A stretch of DNA of 64,000 nucleotides from Nocardioides solisilvae. Its GTDB lineage: Bacteria; Actinomycetota; Actinomycetes; Propionibacteriales; Nocardioidaceae. The stretch is from NCBI RefSeq assembly GCF_003194625.1, contig NZ_QHKX01000001.1:1-64000 (forward strand), written 5' to 3'. The translations under genes were made by a program, and so were the position numbers. The notes beneath the pieces are model-generated. The model was not told the origin of the DNA. It saw nothing but the letters and a program-made list of their open reading frames with translations, and ran no database searches. Below, piece by piece: positions 39,760 to 51,688 of this stretch (positions are counted from its first letter, which is position 1; each line of letters begins with the position of its first letter).

Positions 39760-40863
39760 ATGACCGAGGTTCACCACGGACTGGAGGGCGTCGTCGCCTT
39801 CGAGAGCGAGATCGCCGAGCCCGACAAGGAGGGGTCGGCCCTGCGCTACCGCGGCGTCGACATCGAGGAGATCGTCGGCCGGGTGCCCTTCGAGAACGTG
39901 TGGGGGCTGCTGATCGACGGCAGCTACACCCCCGGTCTCCCGCCGGCCGAGGCCTACAACCTTCCCGTGCACACCGGTGACGTCCGCGTCGACGTGCAGG
40001 CCGCGATCGCCATGCTGGCCCCCGCGTTCGGCTTCGGCCAGACCTACGACATCAGCGACGAGCAGGCCCGCGAGGACCTCGCCCGGGTCGCCGTCATGGT
40101 GCTGTCGTACGCCGCCCAGTCGGCGCGCGGGCTGCACAAGCCGGTCGTGCCCCAGAAGCTGGTCGACGAGGGCGCCACCCTGGCCGAGAAGTTCCTGCTC
40201 CGCTGGAAGGGCGAGGCCGACCCGAAGCACGTCAAGGCGATCGACGCCTACTGGTCGTCGGCGGCCGAGCACGGCATGAACGCCTCCACCTTCACCGCCC
40301 GCGTCATCACCTCCACCGGTGCCGACGTCGCCGCGGCGTTCTCCGGGGCCATCGGCGCGATGAGCGGCCCGCTGCACGGCGGCGCCCCCTCCCGCGTGCT
40401 CGGGATGATCGAGGACGTCGAGAAGTCGGGCGACGCCCGCGCCTACGTCAAGCGGCTGCTCGACGACGGGGAGCGGCTCATGGGCTTCGGCCACCGCGTC
40501 TACCGCGCCGAGGACCCGCGGGCCCGCGTGCTGCGCCGGACCGCTCGCGAGCTCGACGCGCCCCGCTACCAGGTCGCCGAGGAGCTGGAGAAGGCCGCGC
40601 TGGCCGAGCTCCGCGAGCGCCGTCCCGACCGCGTGCTGGAGACCAACGTCGAGTTCTGGGCGGCCATCGTCCTCGACTTCGCCGAGGTGCCGGCCCACAT
40701 GTTCACCTCGATGTTCACCTGCGCCCGGACCGGCGGCTGGTCGGCGCACATCCTCGAGCAGAAGCGCACCGGGCGCCTGATCCGTCCGTCGGCCGTCTAC
40801 ACCGGCCCCGCGACGCGTCCGGCGTCGGCGATCGAGGGCTGGAACCCCGACTGGTCGGCCTGA
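39760..40863 (+). CDS. citA: Citrate synthase (CitA/CitZ type II)
   Basis: Condenses oxaloacetate with acetyl-CoA. The 367-residue protein has the length of dimeric Gram-positive citrate synthases. MSGPLHGGAPSRVLGMI and MGFGHRVYRAEDPRARVL contain the conserved His residues; AEHGMNASTFTARVITST and CARTGGWSAHILEQ are further family blocks. ATG 39760 follows GAAGGAG. A methylcitrate synthase role is possible for this class; there are no prpB/prpD-like genes adjacent. Confidence 0.95.
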   Translation: MTEVHHGLEGVVAFESEIAEPDKEGSALRYRGVDIEEIVGRVPFENVWGLLIDGSYTPGLPPAEAYNLPVHTGDVRVDVQAAIAMLAPAFGFGQTYDISDEQAREDLARVAVMVLSYAAQSARGLHKPVVPQKLVDEGATLAEKFLLRWKGEADPKHVKAIDAYWSSAAEHGMNASTFTARVITSTGADVAAAFSGAIGAMSGPLHGGAPSRVLGMIEDVEKSGDARAYVKRLLDDGERLMGFGHRVYRAEDPRARVLRRTARELDAPRYQVAEELEKAALAELRERRPDRVLETNVEFWAAIVLDFAEVPAHMFTSMFTCARTGGWSAHILEQKRTGRLIRPSAVYTGPATRPASAIEGWNPDWSA

Positions 40864-40982
40864 GCCACCCGCACCACCCCGCACCACCCCGCAGCACGCA
40901 TCGCGCCCCGGGGATCGGGTACGTCGTCGCACGACACCGGAACGACACCGGCACGACAGCGAACCCGATCCCAGGAGCGACG

Positions 40983-41420
40983 ATGACCGAGACGCCCGAC
41001 AGCGAGTCCTACCACGGCTACAGCGTGGACGACGAGGACCAGCCGCAGGGGGACGGCGACAGCCTCGTCGACGACCGCGGGCTCGCCGAGCCCTTGGACG
41101 AGGGCTACTCGCCCCCCGAGAAGTGGTCGGCGGCGCAGGGCTACGGCAACACGCCCTACGAGGAGGCGACCGGCGAGAGCCTCGACCAGCGGATCGCCCA
41201 GGAGGTCCCCGAGCCGGACCCCTACGACGAGGCCGCCCGACGCGAGGCCGACGAGGAGCTGGACGACGGCGAGGTCGGCGACCGGCGGGCCGGCCGGCTG
41301 GTGGACCCCGACCGCGGCATCGGCGAGGACACCGAGAAGGACCTGGTCGGCGAGGACGTCGGCATCGACGGGGCCGGGGCCAGCGCCGAGGAGGCCGCGA
41401 TCCACGTCGTGGAGGAGTAG
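40983..41420 (+). CDS. DUF5709-like acidic protein
   Basis: 145 residues, very acidic (about a third Asp/Glu), without hydrophobic segments. The pattern DEGYSPPEKWSAAQGYGNTPYEEATGESLDQRIAQEVPEPDPYDE followed by GEVGDRRAGRLVDPD and a short C-terminal SAEEAAIHVVEE is characteristic of the DUF5709 family of actinobacteria, whose function is unknown. ATG 40983 follows CAGGAGCG. A hairpin separates it from the convergent next gene. Confidence 0.85.
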   Translation: MTETPDSESYHGYSVDDEDQPQGDGDSLVDDRGLAEPLDEGYSPPEKWSAAQGYGNTPYEEATGESLDQRIAQEVPEPDPYDEAARREADEELDDGEVGDRRAGRLVDPDRGIGEDTEKDLVGEDVGIDGAGASAEEAAIHVVEE

Positions 41421-41422
41421 CC

Positions 41423-41438
41423 CCCGCCCGGAGGCGGG
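41423..41438. terminator. Bidirectional hairpin between convergent genes
   Basis: CCCGCC (41423-41428), loop CGGA, GGCGGG (41433-41438), directly after the stop of the DUF5709 gene and before the end of the minus-strand gene. An overlapping alternative stem GCGGGC/GCCCGC (41434-41449) also exists. Confidence 0.55.
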
Positions 41439-41440
41439 CC

Positions 41441-43609
41441 TCAGCCCGCCCGGGCCGGCGGCCCGTAGCGGACGGTGTACCCGCCCGGGACGGCGTCGAA
41501 GACGGCGTACTCCAGTCCCTGGACCTCCCGCACGTCGTGCGGGAGGTCCTTCCCGTGGTGCAGCACCCGCCGGACCACGCCGTCGCGGGTGCGCAGCGGC
41601 ATCATCGCGCGCAGCATCCCCGGACCGCCGACCTCCGCGGCCGAGGGCCCCCGCACGCGGAAGTGCACGTGGCGGTCGTCCCGCTGGGGGTGTCCGTACG
41701 TCGTGGCGGCCCGCGCGTCGGTCCACGCGAGCAGCTGTTCGGCGGAGACCACGGGGACCCGCAGCCCGCGGGCGACCGAGACCAGGTCGTCGGCGAACGA
41801 GTCGGTGAAGTCGACGTGGGTGCCGAAGGCGCCGACCCAGCCCTGCGGACCGCGGGCCCGGGAGACGAGCCGGCGCAGGGCGTCGGCGTCGCCGTGGAAG
41901 ACCTCGTCGACGAGGTGCGTCTCCTGCTGGTGGACGTCGAGCAGGCCGCCGTCGAGGTCGCTGAACCGCATCGGGAGGCCGGAGCCGGTCATGAACCCCT
42001 CGCGGCGGTCCACCCACTCGGGGGGCCACCGGTAGTAGTTCATGTCCAGCCGGATCCCCCACGCGCGCTCCACCCGCGGCTGGGTGAGCGGGTCGGAGGT
42101 GACCACGCAGTGCAGGCGGCTGCCCCGCTGTGCCGGCAGCGCGGGGAACCGGGCGCGGAACGCCCGCAGGCCCCGGGCGTAGGCGAGGTCGAGCGAGCGC
42201 GGCGACCAGTTCTGGCAGCTCGTGGTGACGTGGGCCCCGAGGTCGAAGCCGGCCGCCACCAGCTCGTCGGCCTCGGCAGGCGTCAGCTCCGCCTCCGGGT
42301 AGATCCAGGAGGTGCCCCGGGCGCACTCCCAGCGGGCCACCACGCAGCCCGGCGGGTCGCCGGACACGAGCCGGCGGAAGTGCGCCAGCGTCCCGTCCTC
42401 GACGCCGTGGTCGTCGGCGGCCAGCACCACGGCGGCCGCGTGGTCCCGGGGCAGGTACCACCACCGCGGCAGCGGACGGCCCGCGTCGGCCGAGGCCTCG
42501 ACCAGCTGGCGGGAGAGGAGACGCATCTGCTCGTCCGCGTGGGGCACCTCCGCGGTGCCGGGGTCCACCCAGTCCTCCCCCTCCCCCGGCGGGGCCTCGA
42601 AGAGCTCGTTGGGGCGCAGCGGCGGGTGGCCGTCGTGCTCCCGCCCGGCCCAGGCGGGGTTGCCCTGCCGGGTCAGCACCACGGCCCGGGCGAGGTCCCA
42701 GGTGAAGGCCGTGACCCGCCCGCCCCGCTCGCCCAGCCGTCGGACGGTCACGCCCGGCACGGCCCGGGCCCCGGCACCGGCTCCCGGCAGGACCTGCGCC
42801 ACGACCTCGGCCCCGCGGCCGACGCGCACGACGTCGGCGGGCCCGTGCAGCGGGTGGGCGGCGGCCCACGCCGGCTGGCCGGTGCTCACACGCCCGTCCG
42901 GCACCGGCGCCCTGCCGGCCGGCACGTGGCCGGCGAGCCGGGCGAGGGCGCCCCGGGGACGGAAGAGCACGGCGTGGCCCCCGCGGCGCACCCACCCGGC
43001 GAGGGCGTCGGCCGCCGGCCCGGGCGGGGTCCGCGACAGCAGGACGGCCTCGTGGCGACGCAGGACGCCCGGGTCGAGGCCGGCGACGTCGACCGTGGTG
43101 AAGGCGGTGAGCCCCTCCGCCCGGAGCACCTCGGCGAGGAAGTCGTCGTACGGGTCCTCGGCGTCGAGCGCCAGCAGCACCGGACCGCCCGGGCCTCGGG
43201 TCAGGGGCGCGCGGGACGGCACGGTGAAGGACCACTCCACCGGCTCCACCACGCCCGGCACCTCCACCACCGCCCGGTGGCGTCCGGACGCGAGCGGCTC
43301 CCGCGGCTCGAACTCGACGCCGCGCATCGCCGGGTCGAGGTGGACGGCGCCGGGGACGGCCTCGCCGTGGGCGTCGACCAGCGAGAAGCGCAGCCGGTCG
43401 GCCACCCCCGAGAGCGAGCCGTTGAGCACGACGTCGAGCCGCGCCCGGGGCGAGACGTCCTCGGCCCCGTCGGGCGGGTAGTGGCCCAGCACCCGCGGGG
43501 CCGGCTCGTCGCGCAGCACGGCGCGGCCCACGCCCCACGCCGTCCCCGCCAGCAGGAGCAGCACGAGCACGCCCGCCGACCGGCGCCCCCACCGCGACCT
43601 CGTCCCCAC
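41441..43609 (-). CDS. Exported protein with Ig-like domain and polysaccharide-deacetylase-like region
   Basis: 722 residues beginning with a basic region and a hydrophobic helix (about 9-27, RSAGVLVLLLLAGTAWGVG), so a secreted or membrane-anchored protein. Residues about 38-132 look like an SbsA-type Ig domain (HYPPDGAEDVSPRARLDVVLNGSL; WSFTVPSR). Residues about 140-320 resemble a glutamine-amidotransferase-like fold. Residues about 380-650 (AVVLAADDHGVEDGTLAHFRRL, FDLGAHVTTSCQNWS, VGAFGTHVDFTDSF) have the Asp-Asp-His and His spacing of polysaccharide deacetylases. It may modify a cell-surface glycan; the exact role is not known to me. GTG start. Confidence 0.75.
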   Translation of the reverse strand: MGTRSRWGRRSAGVLVLLLLAGTAWGVGRAVLRDEPAPRVLGHYPPDGAEDVSPRARLDVVLNGSLSGVADRLRFSLVDAHGEAVPGAVHLDPAMRGVEFEPREPLASGRHRAVVEVPGVVEPVEWSFTVPSRAPLTRGPGGPVLLALDAEDPYDDFLAEVLRAEGLTAFTTVDVAGLDPGVLRRHEAVLLSRTPPGPAADALAGWVRRGGHAVLFRPRGALARLAGHVPAGRAPVPDGRVSTGQPAWAAAHPLHGPADVVRVGRGAEVVAQVLPGAGAGARAVPGVTVRRLGERGGRVTAFTWDLARAVVLTRQGNPAWAGREHDGHPPLRPNELFEAPPGEGEDWVDPGTAEVPHADEQMRLLSRQLVEASADAGRPLPRWWYLPRDHAAAVVLAADDHGVEDGTLAHFRRLVSGDPPGCVVARWECARGTSWIYPEAELTPAEADELVAAGFDLGAHVTTSCQNWSPRSLDLAYARGLRAFRARFPALPAQRGSRLHCVVTSDPLTQPRVERAWGIRLDMNYYRWPPEWVDRREGFMTGSGLPMRFSDLDGGLLDVHQQETHLVDEVFHGDADALRRLVSRARGPQGWVGAFGTHVDFTDSFADDLVSVARGLRVPVVSAEQLLAWTDARAATTYGHPQRDDRHVHFRVRGPSAAEVGGPGMLRAMMPLRTRDGVVRRVLHHGKDLPHDVREVQGLEYAVFDAVPGGYTVRYGPPARAG
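41521..41549. repeat. Perfect 13-bp inverted repeat inside coding sequence
   Basis: GGACCTCCCGCAC (41521-41533) and GTGCGGGAGGTCC (41537-41549) with a 3-nt centre, near the 3' end of the 722-residue gene. It is in frame and coding, so it may be chance or an intragenic structural signal. Confidence 0.8.
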
Positions 43610-43622
43610 GGGTCCACGCTAG

Positions 43623-46214
<2,592 letters not shown>

Positions 46215-46231
46215 CCCCCTGAAACCGAGAT

Positions 46232-46289
46232 AGTCCCCCACGTCCTGACCAAGGACACGCCGTGGCGTGCGGTCAGAACGCGGGGGACT
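46232..46289. repeat. 58-bp intergenic hairpin element, copy 2
   Basis: AGTCCCCCAC starts at 46232 and GCGGGGGACT ends at 46289, with inner CTGACC/GGTCAG and loop motif AGGACACGCCG. Extending outward, GAT/ATC also pair (46229-46292). Same length and structure as 12566-12623 but opposite orientation, and again between convergent genes. Confidence 0.85.
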
Positions 46290-46330
46290 ATCGGCCCGCC
46301 CTGCGTGAGGGCGGGCGAGGGGGTCGTCGC

Positions 46331-46783
46331 TCAGGGGAGGACGAGCGTGATGGTCTCGGCCACGCAGACGGGCCGCTCGCTGCCCTCGGCCTCGACGGTC
46401 CACGAGGTGCGCACCTGGGTGCCCGACCCGACGGCGTCGACCGAGGTGAAGGTCGCGGTCGCCCGGATCGGGGTGCCGGTGCGCAGCGGCGCGGGGAATC
46501 GGATCTTGTCCACCCCGTAGTTGAGGCGGGCGCTGCCCGCGTCGATGCGGAAGAGCCTGAGGCCGAAGCCCGGCAGCATCGAGGCGGTGAGGAACCCGTG
46601 CACGATCGTCCCGCCGAAGGACGAGGACGCCGCTCGCTCGGGGTCGACGTGGATCCACTGGTGGTCGCCGGTGAGCTCGGCGAAGGCGTCGACCGCCGCC
46701 TGGTCCAGCGTCACCCACTCGGTGGGCCCCATCGCCTCACCGACCGCGGCCTCGATCTCGGCGACGCTGCCGAGGACCCGCAT
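46331..46783 (-). CDS. MaoC-family enoyl-CoA hydratase
   Basis: 150-residue hot-dog protein. GDHQWIHVDPERA has the catalytic Asp40-x4-His45 pair, and FGGTIVHGFLTASMLPGFGLRLF and YGVDKIRFPAPLRTGTPIRA are further MaoC blocks. ATG 46783 overlaps the thiolase stop as TGATG. It is last in the seven-gene operon running from 52917 and would hydrate a trans-2-enoyl-CoA formed by the acyl-CoA dehydrogenase. Confidence 0.9.
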   Translation of the reverse strand: MRVLGSVAEIEAAVGEAMGPTEWVTLDQAAVDAFAELTGDHQWIHVDPERAASSSFGGTIVHGFLTASMLPGFGLRLFRIDAGSARLNYGVDKIRFPAPLRTGTPIRATATFTSVDAVGSGTQVRTSWTVEAEGSERPVCVAETITLVLP

Positions 46784-48009
46784 CAGGAGACCCGCTCGAA
46801 GATCGCGGCGAGGCCCTGGCCGCCGCCGATGCACATGGTCTCGAGGCCGTAGCGGGCCTCGCGACGCTGCAGCTCGCGGGCGAGGGTGGCGAGCATCCGG
46901 CCGCCGGTGGCACCGACGGGGTGGCCCAGCGAGATGCCCGAGCCGTGCACGTTGGTGCGGTCGTGGTCGGCGGCGCCGAACTTCCACTCCCGCATCACCG
47001 CCAGCGCCTGGGCGGCGAACGCCTCGTTGAGCTCGATCAGGTCGATCTCGTCGAGCCGCAGCCCGGCCTTGTCGAGCGCGACCTGGGTCGCCGGCACGGG
47101 GCCGATGCCCATCACCTTGGGCTCGACGCCGGCGACGCCCCAGCTCACCACGCGCACCAGCGGGGTCAGCCCCAGCCGGGCGGCGTTCTCCGGGGTGGTG
47201 ACGATCGACAGGGAGGCGGCGTCGTTCTGGCCGGACGCGTTGCCGGCGGTGACGGTCGCCTCGGGGTCGGACTTGCCGAGGATCGGGCGGAGCTTCGCCA
47301 GCGACTCCATGGTGGTGTCGGGGCGCGGGTGCTCGTCGACCGTGACGACCGTCGACTCGCCCTTGCGGCCGGGCACCGTCACCGGGACGATCTCCTCGGC
47401 CAGCACGCCGGACTCCTGCGCGGCCACGGCCCGCTGGTGCGACTGCACGGCGAGGGCGTCCTGCTCCGCGCGGCTGATGGAGTACTCGCGGCGCAGGTTC
47501 TCGGCGGTCTCGAGCATCCCGCCCGGCACCGGGTAGTGCCGGCCGCCCGCGGTGGAGCGGGCCCGGACCAGGCTGTCGTGCATCGTGACGCCGCTGCGGG
47601 CGCCGCCCCAGCGCATGTCGGTGGAGTAGAACGACGCGTTGCTCATGCTCTCGGTGCCGCCGGCGACCACCAGGTCCATCGCGCCGGTCTGCACCTGCAT
47701 CGCGGCGTTGAGGACGGCCTGCAGGCCCGAGCCGCAGCGGCGGTCCAGGTGCTGACCCGGGACGGTCACGGGGAGACCGGCGTCGAGGGCGACGACGCGG
47801 CCGATGGCGGGCGCCTCGCTGTTGCCGTTGCAGTGGCCGAGGATGACGTCGTCGACCTCCTCGCCCGACAGGCCGGTCCGCTCCAGCAGCCCCTTGAGCG
47901 CGGCGACGCCGAGGTCGACGGCGGTGAGGGAGGCGAACATCCCCCCGTAGCGGCCGATCGGGGTGCGGACCGGCTCGCAGATGACTGCTTCACGCATGGC
48001 TTCACTCAT
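46783..48009 (-). CDS. Acetyl-CoA C-acetyltransferase (thiolase)
   Basis: Cleaves 3-oxoacyl-CoA with CoA, or condenses acyl-CoAs. The 408 residues hold Cys92 in HLDRRCGSGLQAV, the NEAFAAQALAVM loop, GHPVGATGGRM and MCIGGGQGLAAIFE, so the two Cys and two catalytic His are complete. SSYSTDMR-like and VEPKVMGIGPVPATQ segments are typical of biosynthetic/degradative thiolase II. The start overlaps the upstream hydratase by 8 nt. Confidence 0.95.
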   Translation of the reverse strand: MSEAMREAVICEPVRTPIGRYGGMFASLTAVDLGVAALKGLLERTGLSGEEVDDVILGHCNGNSEAPAIGRVVALDAGLPVTVPGQHLDRRCGSGLQAVLNAAMQVQTGAMDLVVAGGTESMSNASFYSTDMRWGGARSGVTMHDSLVRARSTAGGRHYPVPGGMLETAENLRREYSISRAEQDALAVQSHQRAVAAQESGVLAEEIVPVTVPGRKGESTVVTVDEHPRPDTTMESLAKLRPILGKSDPEATVTAGNASGQNDAASLSIVTTPENAARLGLTPLVRVVSWGVAGVEPKVMGIGPVPATQVALDKAGLRLDEIDLIELNEAFAAQALAVMREWKFGAADHDRTNVHGSGISLGHPVGATGGRMLATLARELQRREARYGLETMCIGGGQGLAAIFERVS

Positions 48010-48904
48010 GACGAGTGCCTTTCTCGAGGGGGTGGACGTCCAGGGAGGTGCGGGGAGCGCCGTCCGCGCCGGAGAGCAGCGCGGTGGTCCCGGACGGGTG
48101 CGGGTCGTGGGTGACGCGGGCGGGCTGCCCGCAGAAGAGGGGGGCTCGGTTGCGGTGCCGCAGCACCACCGGGCCGTCGAGCGCCCCGGCCCGGCGCAGC
48201 GACTCCGCGAGGAGCAGCGTCATGAGGGGGCCGTGGACGACGAGTCCGGGGTAGCCCTCCACCCGGGTGGCGTAGGGCCAGTCGTAGTGGATCCGGTGGG
48301 CGTTCGCCGTGGCGGCGCTGAAGCGCAGCAGGACGGTGGGGTCGGTGACCACGTCCCAGGCCGGCATACCGTCCGGGACCGCCCGCAGCGGCGGCCCGGT
48401 GGGCGCCTGGTCGGTCGGCGGCTCGGGGAGCTCGCCGCCGGCCGGCGCCCCGGCCTCGCGGTAGAGGACGTCCTGGCGCTCGACGAGGCACAGGTCGCCG
48501 TCGGCGCCGCGCACCTCGGTCTCCACGACGACGAGGACGAGCGGGCCGGAGCGGCCCGTCTTGTCCGTCACGGAGACCACGCGGGCCTCGCTCCGGACCT
48601 CCTCGCCGACCCGGGGCGCCCGGTGCCAGGCGACCTCTCCCCCGGCGAACATCCGCCGGGGCAGGGCGACGGGCGGCAGGAACGAGCCGGTCCGCGGGTG
48701 GCCGTCGGGCCCGAGCACCGAGGACGCCGCCCAGCGGGGCAGCGCGACCCAGTGCCACAGCGGCGGCAGCGGGTCGCCGGTCTCCGGCGCGGGCCCGTCG
48801 TCGAGCAGCGCGGCCAGCGCCCGCACGGGCGCGGGGTCGACCAGCTCGGTGCGGACCAGCGGCGTCGGCTCCCAGCCGTCGTACGCCGGCACGGGCACGG
48901 TCAC
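48002..48904 (-). CDS. HTD2/FAS1-type double hot-dog acyl-CoA hydratase
   Basis: 300 residues. The N-terminal half ([44 protein letters not shown]) is the FAS1-like non-catalytic hot-dog; the C-terminal half carries [34 protein letters not shown], with the HxxHYD hydratase site. This architecture is that of itaconyl-CoA/mesaconyl-C4-CoA hydratases and mitochondrial HTD2. GTG 48904 overlaps the SDR stop as GTGA. Confidence 0.88.
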   Translation of the reverse strand: MTVPVPAYDGWEPTPLVRTELVDPAPVRALAALLDDGPAPETGDPLPPLWHWVALPRWAASSVLGPDGHPRTGSFLPPVALPRRMFAGGEVAWHRAPRVGEEVRSEARVVSVTDKTGRSGPLVLVVVETEVRGADGDLCLVERQDVLYREAGAPAGGELPEPPTDQAPTGPPLRAVPDGMPAWDVVTDPTVLLRFSAATANAHRIHYDWPYATRVEGYPGLVVHGPLMTLLLAESLRRAGALDGPVVLRHRNRAPLFCGQPARVTHDPHPSGTTALLSGADGAPRTSLDVHPLEKGTRHE

Positions 48905-49638
48905 ATGAACCGGCCGCCGGTGACCTCGGCCACCGTGCCGGTCATGTACGACGAGAGGTCCGAGCCGTAGAAGAGCGCCACGGAGGCGATCTCCTCGGGC
49001 TCGCCGGGGCGGCCCATCGGGATCTCGGCCATCTTCTGGTCCCAGGCCTTCTGCGGCATCGCCTCGGTCATGGCGGAGCGGATCAGCCCGGGCTGGATCG
49101 CGTTGACCCGGACGCCGTGGTGGGCCATCTCCTTGGCCGCGGCCTTGGTCATCCCGACGATCCCGGCCTTGGCGGCGGAGTAGTTGGTCTGCCCGACCAT
49201 GCCGACCTTGCCCGAGAGCGAGGAGATGTTGACGATGGCGCCGGACTTCTGCTCCCGCATCCGCGCGGCGGCCAGCCGGGTGCCGTTCCAGGTGCCCTTG
49301 AGGTGGACGCTGATCACGAGGTCGAAGTCCTCCTCGCTCATGGTGCGCATGGTGGCGTCGCGGGTGATCCCGGCGTTGTTGACGAAGACGTCCAGCGAGC
49401 CGTAGGTGTCGACCGCGGCGTCGACGAGCGCCTGCACCTGGCCGGCGTCGACCACGTCGCAGCGGACCCCCAACGCCCGGTCGGCGCCGAGCTCGGCGGC
49501 CGCCTTCTGGGCGGCGGTCTCGTCGAGGTCGCCGATGACGACGCGGGCGCCCTCCTCGACGTAGCGGCGGGCGATCGCCAGGCCGATGCCCTGGGCGCCC
49601 CCGGTGACGACGGCGGTGCGGTTCTCGAGCAGGGACAT
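48901..49638 (-). CDS. Short-chain dehydrogenase/reductase (FabG-like)
   Basis: 245-residue NAD(P)-dependent oxidoreductase. [14 protein letters not shown] is the nucleotide loop, [10 protein letters not shown] the NNAG motif, [12 protein letters not shown] contains the catalytic Ser and [13 protein letters not shown] the Tyr-x3-Lys pair. An Asp at GDLDET after the second strand favours NAD(H), fitting oxidation of 3-hydroxyacyl-CoA to 3-oxoacyl-CoA before the thiolase. A GAAGGAGCC Shine-Dalgarno precedes ATG 49638; 2 nt from the dehydrogenase gene. Confidence 0.95.
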   Translation of the reverse strand: MSLLENRTAVVTGGAQGIGLAIARRYVEEGARVVIGDLDETAAQKAAAELGADRALGVRCDVVDAGQVQALVDAAVDTYGSLDVFVNNAGITRDATMRTMSEEDFDLVISVHLKGTWNGTRLAAARMREQKSGAIVNISSLSGKVGMVGQTNYSAAKAGIVGMTKAAAKEMAHHGVRVNAIQPGLIRSAMTEAMPQKAWDQKMAEIPMGRPGEPEEIASVALFYGSDLSSYMTGTVAEVTGGRFM

Positions 49639-49640
49639 GG

Positions 49641-50807
49641 TCAGGCTCCTTCGTTGCTGCGGTCGCGGGCGACCAGCTGGGCGGCGATGACGTTGCGCTG
49701 CACCTCGTTGGTGCCCTCGCCGAGGATCATCAGGGGGGCGTCGCGGAAGTACCGCTCGACCTCGTACTCCTTGGAGAAGCCGTAGCCGCCGTGGACGCGC
49801 ATCGCGTCGATGGCGACCTGCATGGCGGTCTCGGAGGCGAAGAGCTTGGCCATCCCGGCCTCCATGTCGGCGCGGCGGCCGGAGTCGAGCCGCTCGGCGG
49901 CGTCGGCGGTCATCAGCGCCGCCGCCTTCGTCTTGGTCGCCATGTCGGCGAGCAGGTTGCCGACCGACTGGTGCTTCCAGATCGGCTTGCCGAACGACTC
50001 GCGCTGCTGGGCGTAGGTGACGGCGTCGTTGAGCGCCGCCTGGGCCACGCCGACGGCGCGGGCCGCGACCTGGATCCGGCCGAGCTCGAGGCCGCGCATC
50101 ATCTGCTGCCAGCCGACGCCGGGCTCGCCGCCCAGCACCGAGGAGGCCGGGACGCGGAGGCCGTCGAAGGTGAGCTCGCAGGCCTCGACGCCGCGGTAGC
50201 CGAGCTTGGGGATCTTGCCCGAGACGCTGAACCCCTCGCCGGGCTCGACGAGCAGCACGCTCATCCCGGTGTGCGCGGGGGTGGCGTCGCGGTCGGTCTT
50301 GCACAGCAGCCCGATGAGGCCGGAGTGCGCGGCGTTGGAGATCCAGGTCTTGGAACCGTGGACGACGAGGTCGTCGCCGTCGCGGACGGCGTACGTGCGC
50401 ATCCCCTGCAGGTCGCTGCCGCCGCTGGGCTCGGTGAGGGCCATGGTGGCGCGCACGCTGCCGTCGGCCATCCGGGGCAGCCACTTCTCCTGCTGCTCGG
50501 GCGTGCCGAAGGTGCGGATCAGGTAGGTGATGACCGAGTGGCCCCCGATGGCGCCGGCCAGGCTCATCCAGCCGCGCGCCAGCTCCTCGGTGACCCGCGC
50601 GAAGCAGGCGGTGCTCACGTCGACGCCGCCGTGCTCGGCGGGCACGAGGAGACCGAAGAAGCCGAGCTTCTTCATCTCCTCGATGAACTCCTCGGGGTAG
50701 ACGTCGTCGGCCTCGTACTCGCGCACGTGGGGGCGGACGCGGTCGTCCACGAACTCCGCCACCAGGCGGACCATGTCCTGCTCGTCGGGGGTCAGCTGGC
50801 TGCTCAT
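49641..50807 (-). CDS. Acyl-CoA dehydrogenase
   Basis: FAD enzyme oxidizing acyl-CoA to 2-enoyl-CoA. The 388 residues contain [16 protein letters not shown] (FAD/substrate loop), [58 protein letters not shown] and [31 protein letters not shown], where the Glu of GEGTNEV is the likely catalytic base. GGAGGAGACCC precedes ATG 50807. It overlaps the lyase gene by 4 nt. Confidence 0.95.
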   Translation of the reverse strand: MSSQLTPDEQDMVRLVAEFVDDRVRPHVREYEADDVYPEEFIEEMKKLGFFGLLVPAEHGGVDVSTACFARVTEELARGWMSLAGAIGGHSVITYLIRTFGTPEQQEKWLPRMADGSVRATMALTEPSGGSDLQGMRTYAVRDGDDLVVHGSKTWISNAAHSGLIGLLCKTDRDATPAHTGMSVLLVEPGEGFSVSGKIPKLGYRGVEACELTFDGLRVPASSVLGGEPGVGWQQMMRGLELGRIQVAARAVGVAQAALNDAVTYAQQRESFGKPIWKHQSVGNLLADMATKTKAAALMTADAAERLDSGRRADMEAGMAKLFASETAMQVAIDAMRVHGGYGFSKEYEVERYFRDAPLMILGEGTNEVQRNVIAAQLVARDRSNEGA

Positions 50808-51688
50808 CGGGTCTCCTCCTGGGGGGACGGGGTCTCGGCTGAAGCGTGAGGTGCGGCTTGAGGTGCAGCGGGCGGCAGCGCGCGGGAGAGCACCCGGCGC
50901 GCCCGGTCGACCACGGGCTTGTCGACCATCCGGCCGTCGACGACGGCGACGCCGTCGTCCTGCGCCGCGGCGAGCACCCGCTCGGCCCAGCGCACCTCGT
51001 CGTCGGCGGGCGCGAAGGCGGCGCGGACGACGGGCACCTGGCGGGGGTGGATGCAGAGCTTGCCGGCGAAGCCGAGCCGGGCGGACGCCGCGGTGTCGCG
51101 GGTCAGCAGGTCGGGGTCGTCGAGGGCGGCGGTGACGCCGTCGACGGGGCCGGCCAGCCCCGCGGCGGCGGAGGCGAGGACGAGGGCGCCGCGGGTGGCC
51201 GCCAGCGCCGTCGCGTCCTCGGGGTCGACGCCGAGCTCGGCGGCGAGGTCGAAGGTGCCGACGGCGAGCCGGACGACGCCGGGGACGGCGGCGAGCGCGG
51301 GCGCCGCGAGGACGCCCCGCGCGGTCTCGACGAGGGCGACCGCCGTGGATCCGGACGGCAGGGCGGCCAGCAGGCCGGCCAGGTCGTCGGGGTCCTCGGC
51401 CTTGGCCGCCACGACGACGACCGGACCCGGCAGCCCGGCCAGCGCCGCGACGTCGGCGGCGCGGTCGGCCCCCGCGTTGACCCGCACGGCGCAGGAGACG
51501 CCCGCGGTCGGCAGCCAGGCGGCGACGGCGTCGCGCGCGTCGGGCCGCTGCGCGGGGGCCACGGCGTCCTCGAGGTCGAGGACGACCACGTCGGCGCCCG
51601 CGGCGGCGGCCTTGTCGAAGCGCTCCGGACGGTCGCCCGGGACGAAGAGCCAGGTGGCGGCCGCCGCCACGAGCTCGGAAGTGCTCAT
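50804..51688 (-). CDS. CitE-like CoA-ester lyase (HpcH/HpaI family)
   Basis: 294 residues of the citrate-lyase-beta fold: [34 protein letters not shown], the metal-ligand Glu in [14 protein letters not shown] and Asp in [12 protein letters not shown], and [16 protein letters not shown] at the CoA site. Stand-alone CitE-like proteins cleave citramalyl-CoA, malyl-CoA or related 3-hydroxyacyl-CoA. Beside a family III CoA-transferase and an HTD2 hydratase it resembles the itaconate set (CoA-transferase, hydratase, citramalyl-CoA lyase). Confidence 0.88.
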   Translation of the reverse strand: MSTSELVAAAATWLFVPGDRPERFDKAAAAGADVVVLDLEDAVAPAQRPDARDAVAAWLPTAGVSCAVRVNAGADRAADVAALAGLPGPVVVVAAKAEDPDDLAGLLAALPSGSTAVALVETARGVLAAPALAAVPGVVRLAVGTFDLAAELGVDPEDATALAATRGALVLASAAAGLAGPVDGVTAALDDPDLLTRDTAASARLGFAGKLCIHPRQVPVVRAAFAPADDEVRWAERVLAAAQDDGVAVVDGRMVDKPVVDRARRVLSRALPPAAPQAAPHASAETPSPQEETR

